DNA of 64,000 nt. It comes from Tethya wilhelma (taxonomy: Eukaryota > Porifera > Demospongiae > Tethyida > Tethyidae). The position numbers and the translations under genes were made by a program. This document shows positions 37,790 to 56,454 of the stretch, one piece after another. Where the stretch lies: positions 13,059,351 to 13,123,350 of the forward strand of contig CAXIPT010000001.1 of assembly GCA_964030475.1 (NCBI GenBank). The letters run 5' to 3'. How positions within the stretch are numbered: the stretch's first letter is position 1; the number at the start of each line of letters is the position of its first letter. A model generated the notes under the pieces. It did no database searches. It was not told where the DNA came from and saw only the letters and a program-made list of their open reading frames with translations.

Positions 37790-37918
37790 TTTGCGCCGGG
37801 CCTTTGCTTGAAACGCCGTGTCTACGCATGCGCAACAACCACAGGCCACGTCTATAAAGGCAGTTTGGGCATCAACGATGCTTTACCTTCTTGTTCTCTG
37901 TGCATCGGAAAATTTAGT
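37790..37918 (+). promoter_or_regulatory. REC-K promoter
   Basis: It has CGCATGCGCA at 37825-37834, a CCACGT element, and TATAAAGG at 37853-37860, about 60 bp before ATG 37919. It is almost identical to the RTK-Q promoter (20387-20535, minus), and the match ends immediately after ATGGA. Confidence 0.55.
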
Positions 37919-38739
37919 ATGGAATTCTATAGTTTGTACTTGGGAAAGGTGACGGTAGTATCATGGTACTCAAAGCTAGTCCATTTAATGACAAACTTGT
38001 CATGTGGTGAGTTTCAGATCTAAGCTATTATGCACTGTAGTACATACCAGAGTTTAAAGTTCTATCTTTGTCAGATTTTCAACCGGCGTGAACATGCATT
38101 TTGTATTGTCAACCCATTCCTACAGTATGTACTAAAGTATCATCAGGGGCTGGTATTATATTATAATAGTTTACATAAACTATAAATATATAAGTAATTA
38201 TCAATTCCATACTATTCTCTGTCAAAATAGATCTAGAAATACCACTTATACCGGCCACTTCACAAACTGCAACAAGCAGTTTAGTGGCCATTGTAATTGA
38301 AACAGCAGCAGGATTTATAGCATTGATCATATACATCTTCTTGATGCTAGTATCGATATCATTGACAACATGCTACTTAATGCTCTACAAGAAAAAACAG
38401 AAATCAAAACATACAGAGCCTACTCCACTATTGAACTTAAACATCCAGGGCAGTGGTGGATCCTTAGGTATCATAGAGATGAGACAGAACCAAGCTTACA
38501 CACTGAGAGCTGACCTGATGACCAGACCACTTCCTACTGTTCAAAACCTAGCCTACGGAAGACAAAGCAACATTGCCACTCTTTCCACCATGGAGGCTAC
38601 TGACTATGAATTTGCAGATCAGCTATATACTGAAATTAATAATGGAGAATGCACATCAACGAATTCAGAGACTCAAGAGCACCCTTATGACTACATCACT
38701 CCACCTTTTACTCTCACTGATCATGATGAAGCTAGCTGA
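37919..38739 (+). CDS. REC-K: small transmembrane protein with tyrosine-rich tail
   Basis: Two exons, 37919-38006 and 38231-38739, joined in phase 1, give 198 residues. The first exon encodes a moderately hydrophobic N-terminus (MEFYSLYLGKVTVVSW) that may or may not be cleaved. After about 25 extracellular residues comes a transmembrane helix (about 55-81), then KKKQK and a tail of about 115 residues. The tail has six or more tyrosines in docking-like contexts: NQAYTL, NLAYG, DYEF, QLYTEI and HPYDYITPP. YITP fits the YxxP pattern bound by Crk-family SH2 domains. The EMRQNQAY segment resembles the MSxNEAY segment of the REC-D and REC-I tails. It has no ectodomain module and no kinase. It looks like a membrane adaptor comparable in layout to LAT-type scaffolds; that comparison is inference, not homology. 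Confidence 0.7.
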
Positions 38740-38800
38740 CATTGACTAGAGCTGAGAGAGATGTAATGAACTATGAGCCTTTGGTGGTTGATACATTATT

Positions 38801-38978
38801 ATACCGTATAGCGGGAAAGTTTCGCGGGGTTTAACTTTCGCGGTTTTCGCGGATCACGATCCATCCGTGAAAGTTTTTATCCGCGAAAATTTTCGAAATG
38901 TATTACGTACTGCAAAAATGTTTGACTAGAGACTTCCGCGAAAGTTTGACACTGTGAAACTTTCCCGCTATACGGTAT
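38801..38978. mobile_element. MITE with perfect terminal inverted repeats
   Basis: The first and last 23 bp are exact reverse complements (start ATACCGTATAGCGGGAAAG). Internal CCGCGAAAGTTT-type blocks in both orientations link it to the element at 30993-31193. It starts 61 bp after the REC-K stop. Confidence 0.85.
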
Positions 38979-39189
38979 ACAACTCCCTGCATGGCTTTGT
39001 GTAGATAGAGTGATAGCTAGATAAAACTATATATCATGACATGCCTAGTACAGTTGTGCTAGAAGTATTAGAACCTAAAGACTCTGATTTTTATTTTTTT
39101 ATATTAATTTTTACTAGGTATATACTCCGTGATACCTTCTTTTTACGGCCACATGCGCGGCGGCCGCGACCCCGCCCCCTTGCTACCCA

Positions 39190-39351
39190 CGCATGCGCAA
39201 TATATCCGGTCTGAAGCCGGCCAGTGGATATCCGCGCACGTGCGCGATCTAATTATCAGGTTCACTGTAGCTGTACTGTAGCTGTACATGTACTGCTGTG
39301 ACAACGATACTTTACCGTAGACAATATCCTCTTGTAAGCTCTTTGGAAATT
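39190..39351 (+). promoter_or_regulatory. RTK-F promoter candidate
   Basis: A GC-rich island in AT-rich surroundings with CGCATGCGCA (39190-39199) and a CACGTG E-box inside GCGCACGTGCGCG (39235-39247), 110-160 bp before ATG 39352. Confidence 0.45.
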
Positions 39352-42300
39352 ATGGAGACAGCCGTTTACATTTCCCTGCTAGTGATAACCTTGTACTGTA
39401 CAGCTGAGTTCAAAACAGCAAAAGGTTGGTAAGCTTAATTGTGTATGTGTTATTGATGTAAGACCTCAACAGACCACGCTAGTCTCTAGACATTGAGTTG
39501 TGAACTCACTGTGAGCATAGTGAATGTCAGCTAAATAATTATTTGGACCGTTGAAGTGATTGTTTTTAGGGCTCATAATATTATATACTGTGGATGAAAG
39601 TAATGAAAGTATCACAGAATAGACCTGTATTTGTGGAGATCAGTGTCTAGCTTAACTACTCATATCAGCTCACCCATGTATAAATGAATTTTACTGTAGT
39701 TGTATATAAACTGTGACTAGGGGGTAGGGCTTATTGCGATATAATTTTGTAGTTCAAGTGCCACTAAAATAGCTATAATTATAGTACTCACACTGACTCA
39801 ACTATTATTGTCAAAAACTATTAATGTGATGTGGTTCAATTAGATGTGCATTTGTGTGGGTGCAGTAGTTGACAGCTGGAGTGTAAAGTGGGCACCATTG
39901 GGAAATGAAGTTTTGGCTTAAGCCCTTTAAAGAGGTCTTAGTAGTGGCCTTATTTACTGCTCAGGAAAACATATAGGATGAACCCACAACTCTTTGTAAT
40001 ACCTTACCATACAATGGGTGAGTACATTTGCTGGTTGCAGTAAGTGTGAACACTTAACAGTATTTAATTAGTGCTACTAAATGATGTAACCCATATTGTT
40101 GTAACTCTATACTAGCAAGTGACTACAACATTTTGGGGGCGAGCGTGAGTGGATGTTTGTACACGTGAATTATTATTGTGTGTTCCTCAGGTAAAATTTG
40201 CATGTGTTGTTTCTTCCTGCCTTCTTTGTCTTTGTCTTGCTAACCTTCTTTGCCTAGATCTCACAGTCTCTCCCATTTCAGTCACACAAAGCCGTGTTGC
40301 ACTGTGTACACCACACGTGCTAGCTAGCTCTACCTACAATTATGTGATTGTAAGAAATTTTGTTGCCCAAAAATTAGAACAGGAATCGTTACTTATGGAA
40401 TCCTGGAGCAAACATCACACAGCCAGAAGTCAGACTCTTGACTGTCATGTCACATATGTGGGAGTGTGATCCTTTCCACAAGCAACACATGTAATAGAAA
40501 GTGTGCACAGCTGATAATTATATAGAAGGTTACTTAAGTATTTCTGTGCCCTTCGCCTTCCCCCGATATGTGACCACCTTTACAACATACTCTGTACAAT
40601 AGCTAGCAATTCTTGTCCAAAAGAAGATTTATAGTATGGGGGAAGGGAGGGACATATGTAAAGCACTAAGATCACATTTAAAACCAATGTATTTGACTGC
40701 TACATTGGTTATGTAAACCAGCAAGATTAAGGTATGAACAAACATGTGTGCTCATAGTTCCCATTTAATGAGATGTGACTGATTATTACAGTGTGTACAT
40801 ACAATAGCTGTGTACATGTGTTAATTTTTCTACGAGTGATACACTTGAATTGAATGAACACAATTGAAGCACTACAGTTTGTATCCATCTCCATCTCCAT
40901 GGAATGGCTATGTGTGCACCATTTGGTGGAAGGCTAGCTATAGAATTACATTGGCAGGGAAATATGTAAAACGCAAGGATATCATCTGAGGCCAAAATAT
41001 TTGGTCACTACATACAAAGAAGGTGGTTAGGACTCAGGGGTGATCGCTAGAAGGAGGTCTACTATAGCTTACTAATTTAATCTTGCTGGTTTACATAACT
41101 AGCTGTGTCTCGCTACCCTTGAGGTATGAACAGACATGTGTGCTCATAGTTCTCATTTAGTGAGATGTGACTGATTGCAGTGTGTGTATATACAATAATG
41201 AGAACATGTGTCTTTGATAGGTGACCCAGGTGATGAATGTACTAGTGGATTTGCAGATCCTTTTGGTGGAACAGTGTTTTCTTTCAAAGAACAAAATTCA
41301 TCTACTGTACGAATTATTCCCCAGATGTACTTCACCTGCAATGGCACTTTGATGTCAGTGAGATTTGCAGGAGAGAGGATGCCAGGAGATGTTGCAGCTC
41401 TTCCTAATTTCTTTGATCGTATCCCAGGATTACAAACATGGAGAAGAATACAAAGTACTGAACCTGATACTTTCATGCCTGTTCATCTGAACATCACATG
41501 TGGAAATGCTGGCAGTGCAGGAAGAATTGTTGAATTACCAGACTTTACCATTTTTGAGTGTCCACTCATAAGTTCAGATGGCAGCCTGGAAGTAGCTGCT
41601 GGAGATGTGCTGGGTGTGATTATCCCAGCCTCTGATGGTGTCTTGTTTAGGTCTACATTTGTGACCAACACTACTAGTAACATGACTATTCCAACCAACT
41701 ATGTGTTCACCATACAAGAAATTTCTGCTAATGAAACAATTGTACTAGACAACAATGTCATAACAGATGAAGCCCTACCTCAGCTTAGCTTTGAAATTGA
41801 AGGTTTGTCTATACAGTCACTGAGTGTACTTACATGGCCTTATGGGCAACTATAAAACTTATGTGAGCAATGAATCCAGCTATAATACTACAGGTTCACC
41901 TTAAAACATTTGAGTGGGTAGTTTGTCCAATTTGTCTACAAGGAAGTTTCGGGTTTCGGGTTGGTCTCAAAGTCAACCACAAAAATATTACACAGTCAAG
42001 AATTTTGGTATTTTTCCCTCTTCATATTATGTTGAAATATGCAATCACCAAATTGCCTAATAATGTATCGGCATTATTCCCACATTTATAGTGATTCTAA
42101 AATTATTGCCCTTAGGGAAAAATTATACTACAAATATTCAGAATTTGTGAGTCAATAACGTGCTAATTCCTCCTCCACATAGAACTCACCTTATCACCAA
42201 CAGTGAGAAACACCAACGTTGGGGCTATAGTCACTGGAATACTAACACTAGTGTTTTTAGCCACCACTGTGTTGCTGGTGATACTGATTACGTTACTTGT

Positions 42301-44514
42301 GATTAAATATCATAAGAGGAAAACAAAGATAAAGATCTCAGAAAAACCAATGCCAGCTACCACAACACAAATGTACTCTAACCAAAACTATGGTATGGCA
42401 GTAAGAACATATTATGATGTGTGTATATTATGGTTTTAATGGTCCATTTTGCTACCACAGAGTCAGTTGATGTCATTGTTACCAGTATCCCAAGAGGAAG
42501 TGTACCCACAGAAACTTCTGAGAACCAAACACAACTTCATGAAAAATTCCAAGAAAAGGATTCTGAAGTAAGTCAGGATACTCACATCAAATTATTGATT
42601 TACTTTATTGGTTGAAAGTGAATGCTATTACCCTACATTGTGTACCATAAGGTGTAAGTAAACACTGCTGATTACACTTGTGTAGGAGGATCACCCCTAT
42701 GCCAACTCCAGCTATGAGAGACATTCTTACTATGTGCCGTGTGGAGTAAGTTAGGCAACATAAATAGTATAATGTGTGCTAGTAGTAATAGTGAAAGAAT
42801 CTTAATTCCTTTTATTACAACAGGAACAGAGGAAACTTAGCATTGCTATTGCACGAAGTCAGCAGTCAGTGAATGGCAAAGAATTATATTTGGTACTGCC
42901 TTACTTCCCCTATCATTGTCAATTGATTTACCCACCAAATCTTGATTACAGAAACGCAAAGAGCCTTTATCTAACTTCTTCGAGGAGACTGATAGCATTT
43001 GGAAACCCTCTTCAAATCCTGATAAGCTTTATGAGCAGCTAAATTCAAAGAAATATCGTGAAATCCCAACATCTCAATTACAGTAAGCATAATTATGAAA
43101 ATAATAAGTAAATGTGATTAACATTATATCTTTGGCATTGTAGGATATTAAATGACAATCAGCTAGGGATTGGGAACTTTGGAACAGTACACAAAGGGAT
43201 ATGGCAGAGTCCAATGGGAGCCATGGATGTTGCTGTGAAGACGTTGCGTTCCGGAGCTAAAGAGGAGGAGAAGGTCAAGTTCCTTCAAGAGGCAGCCATC
43301 AATGGACAGTTCAGACATCCTAACGTGGTCCAACTGATGGGAGTGATCACAGTTGAAGAACCGGTATGATTAAATGAACACATTAAACTCTCTCTTTTAG
43401 TTACATGATCTCACATGTAGGTCATGATAGTGCTGGAACTGTTGTCTAATGGTGATCTTCACAACTACCTCATCAAGCAAAGACCAATGTAAGCTACAGT
43501 ATTGGTGTGAGGAGATACTGATCTGCATTTGGGAATATTATAGTTGTTTTTTGTTGTCGCTGATAGATCCACAGAGGAGCCATCGGCCCATATTGCTCCC
43601 AACACTCTACTTAAGTTTTGTCAACAAATTGCTTCTGGTATGGAATATTTATCGAAGAAAGGTTTTGTTCATCGAGATTTGGCCGCAAGGAATATTCTTA
43701 TGGCTGAGGATAAGATATGCAAGGTACACAAATCCAATTAAAGCACAACGTCATGTACAATGGTATAGTGAATTGACAACATTAAGTTAATTCTTATTGC
43801 AGATCAGTGATTTTGGGATGTGCCGACATTTGATGGATGATGAATACTATGTATCACATGGAGGACAAGTGCCACTTAAATGGACAGCACCCGAGGTATT
43901 CAGAATTTCTAGTCATGTACATGTAAGATTTATGCTCATGAACTGCTCTCTTTCTATATTCTTTTTGTATTCAGGCTATTTATTACAAAAAGTATTCCAC
44001 TGCCAGTGATGTGTGGAGCTTTGGTTGTGTCATGTACGAGATATGGAGTCTGGGACACAAACCATTCGAGGAATTTACAAATAGAGAAGTAAGTAATAGA
44101 ACTGTTATATTATATGTAGCTCAACATTCATTGTGATAGTATTCTGGGTCTTATACTGTACATGTAGGTTCCTAAAAAGGTTAACAAAGGTTATCGCCTT
44201 CCACCACCACCAGGATGCTCAAGAGAAGTGTACAGCATTATGATTCAGTGTTGGTAAGAACAGAGTATGCTGCATGGGTTATTGTTGCAAAAGCTTGTGT
44301 ACACTTATGTATTATTGTGTCATTTTCTTATAGGCACCCCAAAACAGACAGCAGGCCAAGCTTTTGTAGTGCGCTGGAAATGTTATGTAAACCGGAATAT
44401 GAAATGTTTGTGTGGAATGAGAATGAACTTGAAGCTAATGTAGTTGGAGCACCATTAGAACTGGGAAAGAACCTCTACCCTACCCTCCAGAGAGCATATT
44501 TAGATAATAATTGA
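39352..44514 (+). CDS. RTK-F: complete receptor tyrosine kinase with one ectodomain module
   Basis: Exons: 39352-39424 (signal peptide [16 protein letters not shown]), 41221-41802 (module), 42183-42392 (transmembrane, about 231-256), 42461-42567, 42686-42745, 42824-42892, 42952-43082 (juxtamembrane), 43144-43363, 43421-43488, 43567-43723, 43803-43895, 43975-44088, 44168-44253, 44334-44514 (kinase). The total is 716 residues with all phases consistent. The module has YFTCNGT, GLQTWRR and [10 protein letters not shown] with paired cysteines. The juxtamembrane region has several tyrosines ([13 protein letters not shown]) and the block FFEETD..W.P.SN..KLYEQL..KKYREIP. The kinase shows [34 protein letters not shown] and PLKWTAPE, so it is predicted active. 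Its first two exons are duplicated on the minus strand as RTK-Q. Best-preserved full-length gene of the F/G/H/J subgroup here. Confidence 0.92.
39425..41220. repeat. RTK-F intron 1 with a direct-repeat pair
   Basis: A block of about 76 bp occurs at 40731-40806 and again at 41123-41198 (GTGTGCTCATAGTT..CATTTA), the second copy running into the splice acceptor region of exon 2. Beside them, about 22 bp near 40711-40733 recur inverted near 41081-41103. I see nothing coding in the rest of the intron. Confidence 0.7.
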
Positions 44515-44610
44515 CTATAGTTTGTTCAACAAAAAATTTTGTATGGATCAGTGAACCGGATAGAATCTACATGGTAAAGGTGGCTGTGTATACGTAATTT
44601 GCATGCATGT

Positions 44611-44712
44611 CACGTGCACCAGTGCGATATGCAATGCATATCCGCGCATGCATGATACGATGAGTCAGAGTTGCATGATAAACAGCCTGCAGGTCTTATA
44701 CTGAAACACTCA
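44611..44712 (+). promoter_or_regulatory. RTK-G promoter candidate
   Basis: It has a CACGTG E-box at 44611-44616, a partial CGCGCATGCATG element near 44643, and an AP-1-like TGAGTCA at 44660-44666, 50-100 bp before ATG 44713. Motif-based inference only. Confidence 0.3.
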
Positions 44713-48738
<4,026 letters not shown>

Positions 48739-48936
48739 TGTGTTTGTGTGTGAATGTGTATCAGTGTGTATTGGAGTCATACAATAATAGTACGGTAAAG
48801 GTCGACAACTCTATAGAGTCGCGCATGCGCACTATAAGTTTTGCTCTAAAATTGTCTCTACACAGAAGACAGTCAAGACTGTATACTCTTCCACCGTCTG
48901 TATATAGCACTCAAAGCAGTTAGACAAAAGCTGACT
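48739..48936 (+). promoter_or_regulatory. RTK-H promoter candidate
   Basis: CGCATGCGCA at 48822-48831 runs directly into ACTATAAGT (a TATA-like box), about 100 bp before ATG 48937 and only 84 bp after the RTK-G stop. This compact spacing leaves no room for an upstream signal-peptide gene part. Confidence 0.5.
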
Positions 48937-51577
<2,641 letters not shown>

Positions 51578-52006
51578 ACTTGTTTACTTTATTTGACTAG
51601 ATATAAATCATGCATTAATTTCAGTGTACATTTATGGCAGTTTTCTAAAACAAAATTTATTGATAACTTTAAAAAGTACAATTCATTTTCATATGTGGAG
51701 CATTTACAGTACATAGACAAGTATCTTCGAAATCATGTACACATGTATGGTATGGATGATTTAGTACTGACAGTAGATCAGTGAGTATGAAGCCATCAGA
51801 GGCTTCGGTACCAGTACTGAATCAAGATTTGTGTGGCTGTTGTGGAGATTTTTAGCATCACTACATTGTTCTGGAGGATTTCCATTGCCATGGAGCACAA
51901 GACATAGATACCTGCTTATGCTAGTGTGTATCAAGAACACTATAGTGCATGTGCTTGATCACACACACAAGAATAAATATATAGATTGGAAACAAACCAA
52001 TGAAGG
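51578..52006. other. RTK-H/REC-I intergenic region
   Basis: There is no gene. The last bases before the REC-I start (ATGGCTAAGTGTAGTGCT) are shared with RTK-J, but the promoters further upstream differ. Confidence 0.5.
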
Positions 52007-55000
52007 ATGGCTAAGTGTAGTGCTATGGTCAAACTGTTGGTGCTTGTTCATATTATGGGTGCAATGATGAGACCAGTCAGGTGCCTTGTTGGTGAGTTAC
52101 AATGATTGTTCATAAATCTATACAAGTTTTTATAACAACAGTGGTGATGTCTTCTTTTACAACAATCCATGAGACGTATAAATTATTATAGGGGGAAATA
52201 ATTTTATTTGTCAACTAATCACATGAGTTGATTATACAATTCAATTAATAGGAGCATAGATTAATATAGTAGCCCAAGTGCAATTCATTCACTGTTGTGT
52301 AATTATTTTTGCCAATGAATAATTACATAAATAAAGAGGAGTCTTGAAGCTTGTATAATAAACACACCACACAATAACCACGTCTCATTCAGATCAACTT
52401 CCAAGTCTGGAAACAATTGCCATCAGAGCCTCTAAAATAACCTCCCTTGGAGGTCTTGTAACACACAGTGAACAACTAGCAGTGTTTCCACAACTTCATT
52501 TCACTTGCCAAACAACATTGCACAAGCTATGGTATATTGGGCGAGGGGATCGCACACTGAGAGATGACATCCTAGCACCAAATTTACTGATTTTCTCCCC
52601 TGTTAGACCAAATGTATACAGAATAGTACAAGATAGCATTGAACTGGCTATTATTGAGCTTGGACTACTAGCAGAGCTCGTTGAAATTGATACCAACATT
52701 ACAGTTAATAAAGACAGCATTATTGGAATAAGGTATCTTGTGGAGCCTTTGGATACTGATGCAAACAACTTAAGAAGTGATTTACTATATGAGCCAGGAG
52801 TTGAAAATAGGATGAGTTATTTCATCAATGATGAAATTAGAAATGATCTAGACTTGAATGAAGATATAGCTTCAAAGTCCAATGACTACCCCCTGATTGC
52901 AGTTCAAGCTGGTACGTTATAGAAATACCGATGGCATTGTGTGTAACTTTATACATAAACAATTTGTCTTGTTTCTTGATATAATTATACAGATCACTCA
53001 GAGTGTATTAATGGATTCATTTCAGTCCTAATACTGGAGAGTCTACTAACAACACTGGAATCATTCCCCATGGACATCAGAATTCCTTTACGGCTAAGCC
53101 CTGTCTGTGCTGGAACTATTACCAATCTGCTAGTTGGTGGAAAGTATACAGAAGACCTGGGAAATAGTGACACTGAATCTCTAGCTCTTTGTGTACCAGT
53201 AGACACTGAGAATGGAAATGTTATAGATTGCAACACACCAACAACTCTAGTACAACTAACACCCAATGTATTCTCAGTGGCTGCTGTATCAGAAGAGCCC
53301 ATTGAACTGGCTGTTGGACATGTACTTGGGCTACTAGTCCCATCACACTTTTCACTCTATGGTCAACTTGCTATACAGTGTGATGATGAGACAATATCTA
53401 TGGTACCCTCTACACCCTTATGCCCTCTAGTGGCTTATGAAATAGGTAATGAAATTGTATTTGAACAATATGGTATTATTAAATTTTTATTTTGTTCGAA
53501 TTACAGAGTATCATAATCAAAGCTGTGTCTGTGATTTTGAACAGGACAAAGTGATTCTTGAACAAAGAGCACTTCTCATTGATTCCCTCACATTCATAAC
53601 TGACTCTAGACCAACAGTAGCACCACGTGATTCCAACTCTCCACAACAATTTGATAACTTACAGGAAGACTCTTTTGCAACAGTAATACCTCCAAACACA
53701 GAACAGGATTTTGTGTGCATATTTCCCAAACTACAGTTTGAAAGTAGTGGAACAATATCATCATGGACATTTGCAGCTTCAAGAAACACCCCACTCTCCA
53801 CCACACAGCTATACCCACAGCTACAGATATGGAGAAGAGATGAGAAGCAATACAGGAGAGTCTCGACTAGTGAAACTACACCACAACCACTGGCAGGATA
53901 TCTGAATGTCTACAAATCTGAAATGGAATTAGAGTACAACCAAGGTGATGTCGTAGGCATATACCAGCCACGACTTCAAGTGGGTGCATTGAGTGTTGCA
54001 TTCATTAACAGCACCCAAGATACCACACTTCTGTTTGGAGGTGACTCAATTACACAGCAGCTTGATGCCAGTGGTCCTGAAATGCTAGGATTACAACCAG
54101 TGCTAACATTGGAGACCTCCCCAGATGCTCCACCCACAATGGACTCTGAGATCACTAGTACACTACTAAATCAGGAAGTGAAGACAACATCCAATCCTGA
54201 TTCAGAGACTACAGTGGTAGGGCCAGGAGATAGGGAAGCTCAAAGTATTGATGTTATTCCAATAGCTGCGGGTGGTGGTGGTGGACTCCTTGCCATCATT
54301 ATACTGTTAGTGATCATCATTGTCATTGTCATTGTAGTCACAAGAAGGAGGAGGAGCTTCAAGGCAAATAAAAAAGATGTAGCATTTGAAAACCCTGTCC
54401 ATGTTTCAGGAGGTAAGCACATTGAACCTGAAGTCCTATATACTTGACTGTTGAGTAATAACTCTGCCATCTGTCTCAGGACTTTTTTTGTACTAGTAGA
54501 CTAGCTGCATGCATGGTTATGATTGGTTTCATAATTACATTGTCATACATAATAATTTTGGTTCCTAATTTCTAGAAACAAGTGACCAGGATGTGGCAAT
54601 GAAACATTTCCTATTCCTGAAAACAGCTATGAGATTGTGACTTCCACTAATGAGGCTATAGCTAGTGCTACTTCAACAGTGACAACAGAAGACGTACACT
54701 TTAGAATGAGTGAAAATGAGGCATACGGACATAGCAGGTCTTGTGGATTCAAAGGTAAGAAACTACCTTTAAATGAAGTTATAATTGGAATACCAAAATC
54801 AAGATGATGTAACCATAATTATGATGGTCATAATATGTGAACGGATCAAGTAAAATCAGTCATTATACACACTTCCATGAATTCCATTAATTGAGGTCAA
54901 AGTTTAGGGAATGGTACTACCAAATAGTATATTTCTATCAGTTTAAAACTTATATACCAACTAAGCTAAGGCATGAAAAGTTGCTACTATGGTTACCAAC

Positions 55001-55537
55001 TAATTGAATTATCTACTCGCATATATGGTATGATAAACGCCTATAAAATCCTTAATTAGTTATGTGGCAACATTAATTTAATTAGAAAAATGCAAATCAT
55101 GTAGCTGGATAGTAATATTGCAACCAGTAGACCAATTATTCATCTAGTTTAGCAGTTACATATCAATAGCTATAAAAATATGATTAATTTAAATGTAGCT
55201 CATTAATTATTCATGCGTATTGTAATTAATTGACATGTTTTTTCATAGGCCCATAGCCCTTCAGTGGTAATGGATATGGTTCCAATTTTTTGAAGGAAAA
55301 TTTTCAAGACAAAGTAGAATACTTTTATGCAATAAAATCCAAAATTAGTGGGTGTGTACAATGACTGATTTTTACTTGATCAGTTCACATATGTATTTTC
55401 AGTATTTTGGCGATGCACAATAATTTTTTAAATAACTATATACCAAAGGCACAAGTGTCCAAACTCATGCCACACATGAACTACCAAGTGAAGACTATAG
55501 CTACAGCTATGTCAACTATGATGAGATATTGACCTAA
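52007..55537 (+). CDS. REC-I: kinase-less receptor with three ectodomain modules, one frameshift in tail
   Basis: Exons: 52007-52091 (signal peptide; the upstream in-frame ATG is chosen because RTK-J shares MAKCSAMVK), 52393-52911, 52993-53445 and 53507-54412 (three modules, then Ser/Thr/Pro stalk, GGGGG and transmembrane helix), 54576-54754, 55449-55537 (tail, TAA). Module 3 shows [18 protein letters not shown] and GDVVGIYQP. The ectodomain is closely similar to RTK-J. After the helix the NPxY motif reads NPVH, the tyrosine being lost. Exon 54576-54754 is one base short: after DVAM near 54600 the conserved NSYEIV and SENEAYG continue in another frame. The last exon, SYSYVNYDEI, matches the ends of REC-D1 and REC-D2. 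No kinase exons follow before RTK-J. The shift may be a sequencing error or early decay. Confidence 0.78.
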
Positions 55538-56454
55538 AGTAAAATGATGGTAAGGTAATAGTGTTGTAAACTCAAGGCTCATGTACAGTACAATAAGCTA
55601 AAAAAATTTTGCCCATACAGGTGGATGATGTGACTAAGCCTATGATACATCTTTAATATTGAATGTTATAAAACTACATGGAGTGCTGTTTAATAATATG
55701 TTTAGGGCAAGGACTGTGTATGTGGTTGTTTTGAGATGACAAATTAATGTCAAATCTTCATACTCATTACATCGGAGTCCATCATAATATTAATATTTTA
55801 TACCTTTAATTTGATTTTAGACAATTGATAACAAGCTACAAAATTGAAATGACCATGATTCCATTTCTGCTTTGTTTGGACACACAATTACCTATTGTCA
55901 CATATATATTACAAACAAGTTACACATGTATTTCATTCATTTGTTTTATTTGTGCACGGTATGTAATGACGCCAAAAACAAACCGCACAAGTACTTGGAG
56001 AATACATGCACCATACAAATCACAAAGTACACGTCATACATTACATTTACAGAACATGACACATTGAACAGGCATCCCTTAAGTCATGTGAACTCATATA
56101 TGGTATCAATGAGCTGCATGTACATTGTCATATATACAGTCGGCACTTATATGGAACACATAAACAATGCTTAGCTAGGTCAATTATCATTCCATACAAA
56201 GCTGGATTCAGTACTAGTGCTAGAAAATAATTGAAGCTTAGAGCAGATGATGGTTTCTGTTTAGAGGAAGCTATAGTGCTACCAGATTGTTAAATAGGAC
56301 TTCAATTGCTATGGTACACACATAGAGAGAGTCTGCTGTGGTATACATCTAGTGTGAACCAAGCAGAGTGAACATAGTGTATGCTAGTTTGGTTATTCCA
56401 TGGTATAGCCTGACAAAAAGAACCAACCAACTAAAAAGAAACCACCCAGGAAAA
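55538..56454. other. REC-I/RTK-J intergenic region
   Basis: AT-rich, with no kinase exon and no supported gene. Overlapping open frames at 55825-56174 are in different frames of the same AT-rich stretch and lack splice context. Confidence 0.55.

Noticed and set aside
37808..37918. In-frame open stretch upstream of the REC-K ATG (also upstream of RTK-Q)
   Set aside because: It has no ATG of its own and covers the TATA box and CGCATGCGCA word, so it is promoter or 5' UTR; the match between the two copies reflects duplicated DNA.
40149..40469. 106-codon plus-strand frame in RTK-F intron 1
   Set aside because: Hydrophobic but with no splice-phase fit to RTK-F exons and no paralogue.
55825..56174. 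Overlapping frames before RTK-J
   Set aside because: Two frames of the same AT-rich stretch; neither resembles a receptor exon.
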